NCBI GenBank assembly: GCA_963703605.1
Contig: CAVPFC010000058.1
Location: forward strand, 98,062-162,061
DNA: 64,000 bases
From: DASXKD01 sp963703605
Lineage (GTDB): Bacteria; Actinomycetota; Actinomycetes; Streptosporangiales; Streptosporangiaceae
Reading direction: 5' to 3'
Below are positions 27,363 through 36,784 of this stretch, piece by piece; within the stretch, counting starts at the first letter, position 1; each line of letters opens with the position of its first letter. The notes under the pieces were generated by a model that did not search any database, was not told where the DNA came from, and saw nothing but the letters and a program-made list of their open reading frames with translations. The position numbers and the translations under genes are program-made.

Positions 27363-28841
27363 TCAGGTGTCTTCGCGGAGCTCCGCCGGGTTGATGTGGT
27401 AGGCGTCCTTCGGCCACTTGCGGTAGACGATCCGGGCCGGCTTCAGCGGCTTCTGGCTGTAGTTGAACGCATTGGAGAAGTTGTATGCGCCCATGTCGTT
27501 CGGGCCCAGCGGCGTCAGCCCGAAGTTGTTCTCCACGTACGCGAGGATTCCCGCGAACGAGGTGTGGGTCGAGTCGGTAAAGGCCGGCCGAGCGAAGGGG
27601 CTGACGATCAGCAGCGGGGATCGCGGCCCCTGCGGGGTCCCGTCGGGGTTGGTGCCCGGCGGTACCTGGTCGTAGAAGCAGCCGCAGTCGTCCCAGGTGA
27701 TGAACAGGGCCGTGGAGTTCCACTCGGGACCTGTCATGATCGCGTTCGCCACCTGGCCTACCCAGTCATCCCCGGCCGTCATGGACGTGCCGTTGTGCTC
27801 GCTGTCCACCGCGTTTTTCCCGCCGGGGGTGACCACGGCGAAGTTGGGCAGGTTCCCGTTCTTCGCCACGTTGATGAAGGTGGAGGCCTGAACGTTGTTC
27901 TTGGTCTGGCTGGTGTCCAGGCACTCCGCGAAGGATGGGCAGATGTCCCAGATGTATCCGTTGCCCATCTGGGGTATCGGCTCGCCGAAGATCTTCCAGG
28001 TCAGGCCCGCCCCCGCCAGGCGGTCCATGATCGTCGGCGCGTAGCTCGCCGGGGTGGGCCGGAACGCTCCCCCGTTGGGCTGCCCGATGCTGAAGTCGGG
28101 AATGCAGCTCGGCTCGTTCTCCAGCGTGCCACTCGGCTCGCGCCACGGCGTGACCTTGTCGGAGTTGCAGCCCCACCCCGGACCTGGGGTGACTCCCTTG
28201 GCGGCCACCGGGTTGTCCCCGGTGAAGTTGTCCAGCGAGCCCATCACCGCGTAGAGGTGACCGCCCCAGGACGGGCTGTCCGCCATCGAGAACGTGTTGT
28301 CGCTGATGGCGAACGTGTTCGCGAGGGAGGTCACGTTCGGTATCTGCTTGGGCTTGTAGCCGCCGACGCACCGGTAGTTGACCTTGGGCATGCAGCCGGA
28401 GACCTTGTTCCAGCCGTCCATTTTCCCGCCGTCGATGGCCGCCTTCTGCGACGCCACGGTGTGGGACACGTTCGGCACGATGTCCGGCTCGACGTTCGGC
28501 GTGACCGTCACACCGTTGGAAAGCTTGACCGAGGCCGGCATCCCGCCCACCGGGCACCGTCCGGGGTGATTGTTGCACCAGTACCCGAGGATGCTGTCGA
28601 AGGAATGGTTTTCGAGGTAGAGGACGACGACGTGCTTGATGGGCGAGGCCTGCCCGCTGTGCTCGATGGTGGATGTTTGCGTGCTGTGCCTGGCCCGCGT
28701 CGCCGATCCGCCCGGCGCGTGACTCGATGGCTGTGCGCTCAGCGACACGGCTACCGCGACCCCGGCAATCCCGAGGACGCCGGCGGCCGCCAGCGCTACC
28801 GCACGTTTCCGTACCTTGTTCCGACGGCGTTGAGTGACCAC
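27363..28841 (-). CDS. Secreted phosphoesterase (phospholipase C / acid phosphatase family)
   Basis: 492 residues. The N-terminus is basic then hydrophobic (signal or anchor). The alkaline-phosphatase-like esterase domain has HVVVLYLENHSFDSILGYW, MADSPSWGGHLYAVMG, VDSEHNGTSMTAGDDWVGQV and ITWDDCGCFYDQVPP, the metal and phosphate ligands of the family. Substrates are phospholipids or phosphate monoesters outside the cell. GTG start at 28841 is preceded by GGAGGG. A terminator follows directly. Confidence 0.92.
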   Translation of the reverse strand: MVTQRRRNKVRKRAVALAAAGVLGIAGVAVAVSLSAQPSSHAPGGSATRARHSTQTSTIEHSGQASPIKHVVVLYLENHSFDSILGYWCNNHPGRCPVGGMPASVKLSNGVTVTPNVEPDIVPNVSHTVASQKAAIDGGKMDGWNKVSGCMPKVNYRCVGGYKPKQIPNVTSLANTFAISDNTFSMADSPSWGGHLYAVMGSLDNFTGDNPVAAKGVTPGPGWGCNSDKVTPWREPSGTLENEPSCIPDFSIGQPNGGAFRPTPASYAPTIMDRLAGAGLTWKIFGEPIPQMGNGYIWDICPSFAECLDTSQTKNNVQASTFINVAKNGNLPNFAVVTPGGKNAVDSEHNGTSMTAGDDWVGQVANAIMTGPEWNSTALFITWDDCGCFYDQVPPGTNPDGTPQGPRSPLLIVSPFARPAFTDSTHTSFAGILAYVENNFGLTPLGPNDMGAYNFSNAFNYSQKPLKPARIVYRKWPKDAYHINPAELREDT

Positions 28842-29369
28842 TGATGTAGCCCTCCTGTCTCCCCAGACCCCGGAGGCCCAAACCGGGACTCTCCGGGCAC
28901 CCGTCCCGCCCGAGACGGGTACTTAGACCGCTACCACAACCGCGGTGCCCCAGGAAGAGCGCCAAGCAAAGGTCAACGAAATATAAACCCCGCGCCACAC
29001 GACTCCCAGCTTTTACCCACGGCCCCCGCAGGTTTCCGACGCCGCGGCTACGCGCGCCGGACGCCTCGCGTTCCGCTGCCGTTGGCCCGCGGCGCTGCCC
29101 GCAAGCCCGCGCGGCCGGGCACGACACCGGCCCCGCCGGTTGCGTAAAGCACAAATCCGCGTGGGCCCCGCTCGTGCTTCGATCCGGGATCAAAACTCGG
29201 ACAACGCCGCTGACCAGTGCAGATGCACGATTTTGCCTAATCCGGACAGTCGGGGCTATTCCTTCCCATGGCCGCTGCATCGTACATTGACCACGAACCG
29301 GGGCAGACACCGCAATGAGGCAACCGGCGCGCCCCCGCCGTGACTGTCCACTTCACGAGAGGGAGAAGC
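28842..29369. other. 528-bp divergent intergenic region, no gene seen
   Basis: Upstream region shared by the phosphoesterase (minus) and the G1-type peptidase (plus). The GACAGGAGGG ribosome-binding site of the former lies at its left edge. Several G/C-rich inverted stretches near 28860-28925 could form leader structures, but I cannot match them to a known riboswitch class. No open frame looks coding. Confidence 0.6.
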
Positions 29370-30155
29370 ATGTCAAGCAAACGGTCCGTTGTCCTGGCTG
29401 GGCTTGCCCTGGCAGTCACATCGCTGGCCGCTGCCGCCCCGGCCGCGGCGTCCGCCGCCACGCCCAGATCCGCTCATGAGGTGACGCGCCCGCTCGTCAG
29501 CCCCGGCGGCCCGATGGTCCCCGGCGGCGCGCGCACCAGGGCCACCTCGCTCAACTGGTCCGGGTACGCGTCCGTGGGCGGCACGTACAAGAGCGTCTCG
29601 GCCAAGTGGGTGCAGCCGCGCGTCACCTGCTCGAGCGGGACCCAGCTGGCAGGCTTCTGGGTCGGGCTCGACGGCGCGAACGACAGCACCGTGGAGCAGA
29701 CGGGCGATGCGGACGTCTGCACCGGCAGTCACCCGTCGTACTACGCCTGGTACGAGATGTTCCCGCACGCTCCGCACAACTACGGCAGCCCGGTGAAGCC
29801 CGGCGACCACATGAGCGCGTCGGTCAACTACACCGGCGGCGGCCACTTCACCCTCAAGATCAGCGACGCCACGGAGCACTGGAGTCACACCGCCCACGGG
29901 ACCCTGACCACCGCGGCGCGCTCCTCGGCCGAGGTCATCATCGAGGCGCCGTGCTGCAACAGCAGCGGCAACCCGTTGCCGCTCGCCCACTTCGCCAACG
30001 TCCACTTCACCAGCGCCACCGTCGACGGTGCGGCCATCGGCCACAGCAGCCCCGTCAAGATCACCATGATCGACCAGGCCAACAGGCACCTGGACAGCAT
30101 CTCCGCCCTCAGCGGAGGCAACAGCTTCTCCGGCCACTGGCTACGTAAGAGCTAG
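29370..30155 (+). CDS. Secreted G1-type (eqolisin-like) peptidase
   Basis: 261 residues from ATG 29370, which has GAGGGAGA upstream. A clear Sec signal (VVLAGLALAVTSLAAAAPA) precedes a jelly-roll domain. It has LNWSGYASVGG, KWVQPRVTC (catalytic Gln position), FWVGLDG, YAWYEMFP and SSAEVIIEAPCC (catalytic Glu position), which are the G1 peptidase landmarks. It would act as an acid-active extracellular glutamic protease. Monocistronic, with a hairpin terminator after it. Confidence 0.88.
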   Translation: MSSKRSVVLAGLALAVTSLAAAAPAAASAATPRSAHEVTRPLVSPGGPMVPGGARTRATSLNWSGYASVGGTYKSVSAKWVQPRVTCSSGTQLAGFWVGLDGANDSTVEQTGDADVCTGSHPSYYAWYEMFPHAPHNYGSPVKPGDHMSASVNYTGGGHFTLKISDATEHWSHTAHGTLTTAARSSAEVIIEAPCCNSSGNPLPLAHFANVHFTSATVDGAAIGHSSPVKITMIDQANRHLDSISALSGGNSFSGHWLRKS

Positions 30156-30172
30156 CGCCACACCGGTCACGC

Positions 30173-30214
30173 AGCCGCGGGGACCCGCCGTCAGTACGGC
30201 GCGGTCCCGCGGCT
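30173..30214. terminator. Bidirectional hairpin terminator
   Basis: AGCCGCGGGGACC pairs with GGTCCCGCGGCT (one bulge), with a nested GCCGT/ACGGC hairpin in the loop. It separates the convergent peptidase and VOC-protein genes. Confidence 0.65.
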
Positions 30215-30627
30215 CAGCGCAGTTCGCTGATGCGGATCAGGTTGCCCGCGGGATCGCGGAAGGCGCAGTCGCGAATCCCGTACGGCTGCTCGGCCGGCTC
30301 CTGGACGACCTCGGCGCCACCGGCCTGCAACCGGTCGAAGGTGTCGTCGAGGTCGGTGGTGGCCAGGGTGATGTGGGCATAGCTGCCCTTGGCCATCATC
30401 TCGGCGATGGTGCGGCGCTCGTCGTCGGTGATGCCGCAGCCCGGCGGGGCCGGCGGCTCCAAGATGATGGACGTGCCCGGCTGGCCCTTGGGGCCGACCG
30501 TGATCCAGCGCATCCCGCCGTAACCGACGTCGTCGCGGACCTCGAAGCCGAGAGTGTCGCGATAGAAGGCCAGCGCCTCGTCCGGGTCGTCGTGTGGCAG
30601 GAAGGTCCCGTGAATGGTGATGTCCAT
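30214..30627 (-). CDS. VOC (glyoxalase/dioxygenase-fold) protein
   Basis: 137 residues from ATG 30627. It has two VOC modules: ALAFYRDTLGFEVRDDVG with WITVGPKGQPGTSIILEP, then YAHITLATTDLDDTFDRLQ, EPAEQPYGIRDCAFRDPAGN and LIRISE. VOC folds bind a metal and act on small carbonyls, antibiotics or aromatics, but the substrate here is unknown. It lies just after an AraC gene on the same strand, a pairing often seen in actinobacteria. Confidence 0.88.
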   Translation of the reverse strand: MDITIHGTFLPHDDPDEALAFYRDTLGFEVRDDVGYGGMRWITVGPKGQPGTSIILEPPAPPGCGITDDERRTIAEMMAKGSYAHITLATTDLDDTFDRLQAGGAEVVQEPAEQPYGIRDCAFRDPAGNLIRISELR

Positions 30628-30632
30628 GCTGG

Positions 30633-31082
<450 letters not shown>

Positions 31083-31292
31083 CTCCTCACCTTACCCATC
31101 CGGCACAGTCTGATCATTCCCCAGGCCACGGGTGATATCGAAGGCCCGATCGCCGTAACCACAGCTAGCGTTTTGGTACCGCTTCGCTGCAACGACCACG
31201 CCGGGCAATCCCCGGGCATCACGGCGATCAACACGAACCACGTGGTGGTCGCCACCGGCTCGTAACTCGTTTCTCCGCGACAGGGGCTTCAC

Positions 31293-32474
31293 ATGGGGAA
31301 TCTCTTCCGCTCCACGCTGCGTTCGTTTCGCGTTCCGCTGATGCTGGCCTGCCTCGGATCCGCGTGCGCGCTGGCCGGAACCCAGCCCGCGGCGTCCGCG
31401 GCGGCCCGGGTTCCGCCGACCCCGGCCAACCTCGACCTGCACGCGGGCTACGACTCGTCGATAACGCTGACCTGGTCGGCAAGTCCGGGCGCGAAGAGCT
31501 ACGACATCTACCGCGCCACGACTTCGGGCGGGGAAGGCAACACCCCGTACGCCACAACGACGAAGACGACCTTCAAGGACCCCCATCTCAGCAGCAAGCC
31601 GGTCTACTTCTACCAGGTGAGCGCCGTCAATTCGGCCGGCCAGTCGGCCCGGACCCCCGAGGATGCCTCAAAGACCCCGCCGCCACGATCCACCGGAGGC
31701 AACAAGCGCGGAGTACGGTCCGGGAAGGGCAAGGTCTTCTACTGCAAGGACGCCCGCCTCGCCGGATTCGACTGGTTCGAGCAGCTGACCGGCTGGTTCC
31801 CCCAGGTGCTCGGTTCCTCAGGCTCGATCTCGCCCACGCAGCAGGTCGTTGACATGGCTTACGCGAGCGAAGGCACCATGACCTTCAAGAACGTCACCGT
31901 GCGGGCCGGTGGCCTGTACACGGTCGACTGGCGCTACGCATTCGCGAGCGGGCTCTTCCCCGGCGTGACCAACAGGGAAATGGGTCTCATGGTCAACGGC
32001 AAGGTAATTACCACCACCGAGCGCTTCCCGGTTACCGGCAGCTTCGACACCTACCAGCACTCCTTCCTCCAGGTCCGCCTCAAGGCGGGCGTGAACTCCA
32101 TCAGCATGCTGGCCGTTTCCGATCACGGTGTTTCCCGCGTCGATCAGATGACGGTGACCCCGGCGAAGGCCTCCGTCCCGGGAGCGCCGGCAAAGCTGAC
32201 CGCGAAGCGCGGGAACGGCACCGTGAGGCTGTCCTGGACGGGCAGTTCCAGCGGCCATCCGACGTCGTACAGCATCTACCGCGGCACGCTGTCGGACGGC
32301 GAGGCGATCACGCCGGTCGCGACCGTCAGCGGCACCAAGACCACGTTCACCGACACCGGCCTCACCAACGGCACCAAGTATTTCTACAACGTCGCCGCCA
32401 ACAACGCCGTAGGCGTGTCACCCGACTCGAACGAGGTATCCGTGACGCCCACCGCCACGGCGCGGCGGTGGTAA
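31293..32474 (+). CDS. Secreted protein with two FN3 domains around a carbohydrate-binding-like domain
   Basis: 393 residues. After the signal sequence, the first fibronectin type III domain lies at about residues 40-125 (SITLTWSASPGAKSYDIYRAT). A beta-sandwich domain (about 150-285; FKNVTVRAGGLYTVDWRYAF, MGLMVNGKVI) resembles CBM6/35-type modules. The second FN3 is at about 290-390 (VRLSWTGSSSGHPTSYSIYR). No catalytic domain is seen. Likely surface binding to polysaccharide. Confidence 0.8.
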   Translation: MGNLFRSTLRSFRVPLMLACLGSACALAGTQPAASAAARVPPTPANLDLHAGYDSSITLTWSASPGAKSYDIYRATTSGGEGNTPYATTTKTTFKDPHLSSKPVYFYQVSAVNSAGQSARTPEDASKTPPPRSTGGNKRGVRSGKGKVFYCKDARLAGFDWFEQLTGWFPQVLGSSGSISPTQQVVDMAYASEGTMTFKNVTVRAGGLYTVDWRYAFASGLFPGVTNREMGLMVNGKVITTTERFPVTGSFDTYQHSFLQVRLKAGVNSISMLAVSDHGVSRVDQMTVTPAKASVPGAPAKLTAKRGNGTVRLSWTGSSSGHPTSYSIYRGTLSDGEAITPVATVSGTKTTFTDTGLTNGTKYFYNVAANNAVGVSPDSNEVSVTPTATARRW

Positions 32475-32502
32475 CTCACGACCCCGCTCGGGGTATCCCG
32501 CC

Positions 32503-33540
32503 TCACAGGTGGAAGCGGCTGCCCACGGAGTTGGGGACAAACGCCTCGCCGAAATGGCCAGACATCGCGTGCTGCGCGCGCCAGCCAGTGCAGTGAGCCG
32601 GTACGAGAACCTGCGGCCTCATCGCGTACAGGTCGTCGAGTACGCGAGGAATGAGTGGTTCGAAAAGCGGCCCGCTGAGGTGGAATCCGCCCAGTACGGC
32701 GTAGATGGGCAGATCGCCGGTGAGGCTTGCCGCGTAGCGGCAGATGTTCACGATGCCCGCATGACCGCACCCCGTGAGCACGACCAGCCCCTTGTCCCGC
32801 ACATTGATCATGATCGCCTGGTCGTCCAGCACCAGTGGATCAGGCTGCCAGCCGTTGTCCAGCCAGGCCTGCTGGGGTGGGAAGCCCGGCTCATACCCGG
32901 TCACGCGGGGCACCTCCCCGGTCACCAGCACCGAGCGCTCGAAAAGGAAGCTTGGCTGGACACCTTCCACCACTTCGAACCCGGCGTCTTCCAGGGCGCG
33001 GCGGCTCGTGGTGGGGATCTCCAGCGGGTCGCGCCCGGGCAGCATAAGCCGGCGCCGCCGCCAAAAGTGCGGGTGGATAAGGACGGGCATGTTGACCCGG
33101 CCCAGCACACGGATCAGCCCGTCCAGCCCGCCGGTGTGATCGAAGTGCCCGTGGCTGCACACGATGGCCTCGATGGAACCGGGGTCGATGCTGAGCCGCC
33201 GCATGTTCTCAGCGACCCCATCGGGACTGACGCCGGCGTCGAACAAGAGCCGGTGTACGTGATCGCCCTTGCGCACCGTGAGCAGCATGGAGAAGCCGTG
33301 CTCGGCCACGAGAGCGTCGGGAACCCAGCCCTCTGCCGTCACCGCGCTGGGGCGGTTCGGCCCGCTGCCCAGTGCCGCCCGCCGGGCAGGACCTTGATCC
33401 GGCATGAGGCCGTCGCTGACGTTGTCCATCAGCGTGATGGCCTCAACCGAATCCACCGGCTCCAAGCCGATCCGCTCCGGCAACTCGGCGGAACGAAGGA
33501 CAGCCTGTGCCGGCCCGGGCGGGCTGTCATCAGTGCACAT
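32503..33540 (-). CDS. Metallo-beta-lactamase-fold hydrolase
   Basis: 345 residues. The metal motif is CSHGHFDHTGG, followed by HPHFWRRRRL, LTGCGHAGIVN and VLGGFHLSG. This arrangement is typical of the MBL subgroup related to dihydropterin-6-methylbenzene phosphate synthase. An N-terminal extension of about 60 residues precedes the fold. Substrate unknown. A terminal region (LVPAHCTGWRAQ) fits the same subgroup. Confidence 0.85.
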   Translation of the reverse strand: MCTDDSPPGPAQAVLRSAELPERIGLEPVDSVEAITLMDNVSDGLMPDQGPARRAALGSGPNRPSAVTAEGWVPDALVAEHGFSMLLTVRKGDHVHRLLFDAGVSPDGVAENMRRLSIDPGSIEAIVCSHGHFDHTGGLDGLIRVLGRVNMPVLIHPHFWRRRRLMLPGRDPLEIPTTSRRALEDAGFEVVEGVQPSFLFERSVLVTGEVPRVTGYEPGFPPQQAWLDNGWQPDPLVLDDQAIMINVRDKGLVVLTGCGHAGIVNICRYAASLTGDLPIYAVLGGFHLSGPLFEPLIPRVLDDLYAMRPQVLVPAHCTGWRAQHAMSGHFGEAFVPNSVGSRFHL

Positions 33541-33737
33541 CAGCTACCTCCCTCTCAGCGGTACGATGCGGCGCTGGGGCGCAGCGTATCTTCCAAGCAC
33601 CCTGGTCGGCTGCCCGGATCGACCGCAACCGGCACGCTAAGAGCCTGGAAACGTTTGCCCTGTCCCCGCGAGCCGCGATGAGTCCCGCGGCGTCCGGCGG
33701 TCGTACTGTCGAACCCGTTACCCGAGGAGGACTTCTG

Positions 33738-34301
33738 ATGCGCAGCGTGACCTATTCGATGGGCGTCTCACTTGACGGCTACATCGCCGGGCCGGACGGC
33801 GACTTCGGCTGGACGGCGCCCGACGAGGAGGTCTTTCGCTTCGTCACCGACGAGATACGGCAGGTCGGCACCCACCTGTTGGGACGACGGCTGTACGAGA
33901 CGATGCTGTACTGGGAGACCGCCGACCAGGATCCATCGCTCGGCGACTCGATGCTCGAGTGGGCCGCGATCTGGAAACCGCTCCCAAAGGTGGTGTTCTC
34001 CACCACGCTGCCGGCGGTGCAGGGCAACGCCCGCCTGGCCTCCGGCGGCCTGGCGGAGGAGATCGAGCGGTTGCGAGCCGAGCCGGCGGAGGGCGACATC
34101 GCGATCGGCGGCGCGGCTCTCGCCGCCGAGGCGGCCGCGCTGGGCCTGATCGACGAGTACCGGGCCAGGGTCTACCCGGTGCTGGTTGGCGGTGGCATTC
34201 CGTTCTTTCCCCAGCGCGAGCGCCGGGTGGATCTCGAACTCGTCGAGACCCGCGCCTTCAGCTCGGGAGTCGTCTACCTCCGCTACCGCGAGGCGCGCTA
34301 G
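33738..34301 (+). CDS. RibD-C/DHFR-like reductase domain protein (paralogue 1)
   Basis: 187 residues from ATG 33738, with GGAGG six bases before. It has MGVSLDGYIAGPDGDFGW, GTHLLGRRLYETM, DIAIGGAALAAEA and VYPVLVGGGIPFF, all marks of the RibD C-terminal/dihydrofolate-reductase-like family. Single-domain members of this kind are of unknown substrate. A second, only distantly similar member follows 135 bases downstream. Confidence 0.88.
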   Translation: MRSVTYSMGVSLDGYIAGPDGDFGWTAPDEEVFRFVTDEIRQVGTHLLGRRLYETMLYWETADQDPSLGDSMLEWAAIWKPLPKVVFSTTLPAVQGNARLASGGLAEEIERLRAEPAEGDIAIGGAALAAEAAALGLIDEYRARVYPVLVGGGIPFFPQRERRVDLELVETRAFSSGVVYLRYREAR

Positions 34302-34436
34302 CCGGCTCGTCCGCCGAGCCCTGGCAGGAACTGGCCGGCCAGTGGCTTGACCTCAATCACCCGGCCCAGTTCTCGCAGCGAGCAAACGTTGCCGGTTACG
34401 GCACTAATAGCATCGAGACCAATCGGAGGTGCAGGC

Positions 34437-34973
34437 ATGCGAAAGATCGTCGCGTACGAGTTGTTGTCCCTCGACGGGGTTGCGGAGGATCCAGATAGTT
34501 TCATTGCCGACTGGGACGGCGCGATGGACGCCAACCTTGCCGCTGTGATCGCGACACAGGACGCGGTCATTCTCGGCCGCCGTAGCTACACCGAGTGGGC
34601 GCAGTTCTGGCCGAGCAGCCAGATCCAGCCATTCGCGACATTCATCAACGGGGTCACGAAGTATGTCGCGACATCGACGCCCCTTGACCGAGATTGGGCC
34701 AATGCGACGGTCCTCGACGGCGGGCTGGTCGAATTCGTTCGGGATCTCAAGCAGCAGCGCGGCGGCGATGTCGGCGTCCACGCAAGTATCTCGGTCGCGC
34801 AGGCACTGCTCGCCGCCGGCGTTGTCGACGAACTCAGGCTCGTGATAGCGCCGAGGATCGCCGGCCGCGGACGACGGCTCCTCGACGGCTTGCCATCGAT
34901 TCAGCTCGAACCGATCCGAAGTGCGATCTCACCGGCCGGCTATCTGCTCGTCGACTATCGCGTTGTTCGTTAA
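34437..34973 (+). CDS. RibD-C/DHFR-like reductase domain protein (paralogue 2)
   Basis: 178 residues from ATG 34437, preceded by GGAGG. It has LLSLDGVAEDPDSF, AVILGRRSYTEWAQFWP, GGDVGVHASISVAQAL and LVIAPRIAGRGRRL. Same family as the preceding gene but of a different subgroup. Both may act in NADPH-dependent reduction of a small heterocycle; nothing in the sequence shows which. Confidence 0.88.
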   Translation: MRKIVAYELLSLDGVAEDPDSFIADWDGAMDANLAAVIATQDAVILGRRSYTEWAQFWPSSQIQPFATFINGVTKYVATSTPLDRDWANATVLDGGLVEFVRDLKQQRGGDVGVHASISVAQALLAAGVVDELRLVIAPRIAGRGRRLLDGLPSIQLEPIRSAISPAGYLLVDYRVVR

Positions 34974-35073
34974 GACTATTGACGGCTGCAATGACGAGCC
35001 TAGCGGCGAGGTTACATCTTGCTGCGGCTGGTAAGCAGCTCATAGCGGAGGGCCGCAGCTCGCGCGGTCGCGC

Positions 35074-35223
35074 TTATGAGCGCTTCAGGAACCTCAAATA
35101 AACCGCCCCGAATACCAGGACGATTCCAATGTTTACCAGCAGCCGCGCCCAGAAGAGGTGCCTGAAGAACAGGATGTCCACGCCGACCACGACGGCTACC
35201 ATCGCGAGGGCGTAAAGCACCAT
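35074..35223 (-). CDS. 49-residue conserved-type membrane protein
   Basis: Reading from ATG 35223 gives MVLYALAMVAVVVGVDILFF, then RHLFWARLLVNIGIVLVFGA and a short end VYLRFLKRS. There are two transmembrane helices with a charged turn and a basic tail. Small proteins of this pattern are frequent in actinobacteria, but their role is not known to me. It is divergent from the M29 aminopeptidase. Confidence 0.72.
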   Translation of the reverse strand: MVLYALAMVAVVVGVDILFFRHLFWARLLVNIGIVLVFGAVYLRFLKRS

Positions 35224-35377
35224 GGCTACCTGTCTTCCCACAGGCTCGTTCTACCCTGTGCGGCGGAGCAGGGCAAGAGCGGCGCTGGTTACATGCGTAT
35301 TCGCGGAGCCGAAGGTCCACAGCGCCGGCCATGATGATCGATCGCGTACTGGCCCGGCGGTGCCCTACCCTGCCCAC

Positions 35378-36592
35378 ATGGTTGACAACGATCGCCTCCA
35401 ACGCTTCGCCGACCTGGCTGTCTGCGTTGGCGCAAACGTCCAGCCCGGGTCGGGCGTCCTGGTCACCGCCAACACCGCTCATCTGGAGATCGCCCGGGCG
35501 GTGGTGGAGCGCGCGTACGCCGCCGGTGCCGCATGGGTCGAGGTCGAGTGGTCGGACGGCCCGATGCGGCGCTCGCGGCTCACCCACGCGAGCATCGAGT
35601 CGCTGACCAGGGCGCGGCCGTGGGCGATCCAGCGGACCAAGGAATGGGCGGCCGAGCGGGGCGTGGTGATCTCGCTCGTCGGCGACCCGGACCCGCATCT
35701 GTTCGACGACATCGACCCGGCGAAGGCCGCCGCGTTCCCGGTGGAGGAAGCGAAGGCGTACCGGGAGGCGCTCCTGGTACAGCAGCTGCGCTGGACCGTG
35801 GTGGCCGCGCCGAACCCGGGCTGGGCCACGGAGGTCTTCGGTGAACCGGATGTCGAACGGCTCTGGGAGGCGGTCGCGACGGCGATGCGCCTGGACAAGG
35901 CCGACCCGGTCGCCAGCTGGCGGGAGCGGAGCGAGGAGCTGGCCGCGCGGGGCCGCGCGCTGGACGCCCTGGACCTGACCGAGGTGCACTACCGCAGCGC
36001 CGGGACCGACCTCACGGTCGGCCTGCTGCCGGGAACCCAATGGACCGGCGGCGGCGGGAAGGACCCGGACGGCCTGGCGTTCATGCCGAACATTCCGTCC
36101 GAGGAGGTCTTCACCAGCCCCGACCGGCGCCTCGCCGACGGCACAATCAGCCTGACGAAGCCGGTGATCGTCAGCGGTCAGGTCGTCGAAGGGCTGAAGG
36201 TCACGTTCTCCGCCGGGCGCATTACCGACGTCACCGCCGCATCGGGCGCCGACACGGTGCGGGCTCAGCTCGACACCGACGAAGGCGCCCGCAGCCTCGG
36301 CGAGGTCTCCCTCGTCGACCGGGACTCGCGCATCGCGAAGGCCGGAATCCTCTTCCACAACACGCTCTTCGACGAGAACGCCGCCTGTCACGTCGCATGG
36401 GGGCAAAGCTTCCCGTTTGCGCTGGCGGGCGGCCCGGAGAAGAGCGACGACGAGCGGTACGAGATCGGGCTCAACAGCTCGGCGGTCCACACCGACGTCG
36501 TGATCGGTGGCGAGGGCATGACCGTCACCGGCACCGGCCCGAAGGGCACAGTGGAGATCATCCGAGACGACGAATGGGTTCTCCAGGCCTGA
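35378..36592 (+). CDS. M29-family metallo-aminopeptidase
   Basis: 404 residues from ATG 35378, the usual length for aminopeptidase T/S. Metal ligands fit the family: MPNIPSEEVFTSPD (Glu), SLGEVSLVD (Glu), ILFHNTLFDENAACHVAWG (two His region) and AVHTDVVIGG (His, Asp). It removes N-terminal residues from peptides with two Zn or Co ions, in the cytosol. The start is the first one within the family's N-terminus, and little 5' untranslated space is evident. Confidence 0.93.
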   Translation: MVDNDRLQRFADLAVCVGANVQPGSGVLVTANTAHLEIARAVVERAYAAGAAWVEVEWSDGPMRRSRLTHASIESLTRARPWAIQRTKEWAAERGVVISLVGDPDPHLFDDIDPAKAAAFPVEEAKAYREALLVQQLRWTVVAAPNPGWATEVFGEPDVERLWEAVATAMRLDKADPVASWRERSEELAARGRALDALDLTEVHYRSAGTDLTVGLLPGTQWTGGGGKDPDGLAFMPNIPSEEVFTSPDRRLADGTISLTKPVIVSGQVVEGLKVTFSAGRITDVTAASGADTVRAQLDTDEGARSLGEVSLVDRDSRIAKAGILFHNTLFDENAACHVAWGQSFPFALAGGPEKSDDERYEIGLNSSAVHTDVVIGGEGMTVTGTGPKGTVEIIRDDEWVLQA

Positions 36593-36784
36593 CATCAGGC
36601 AGCATCACCCCGCGGAAGGGGCTCAGCGCGGTGGCGAAGTTTGCCGGGTTCGCGGGCGCGGCATACTTATGGGGTCTGCCGTAGGCCGCACGGGGTGAAG
36701 ACGGCCGGATCGGCGTGAGCACAGCCGCATGCCCGGTGGGCTGACGCTTGTGGCGGTGGATTCACAGGTACGGGGGGAGAACCG

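Noticed and set aside
28860..28925. Riboswitch-like leader before the phosphoesterase
   Set aside because: Some stems can be drawn, but no known class signature is present.
35012..36595. 527-codon minus-strand frame over the M29 aminopeptidase
   Set aside because: It is antisense to a clearly conserved protein and lacks motifs.
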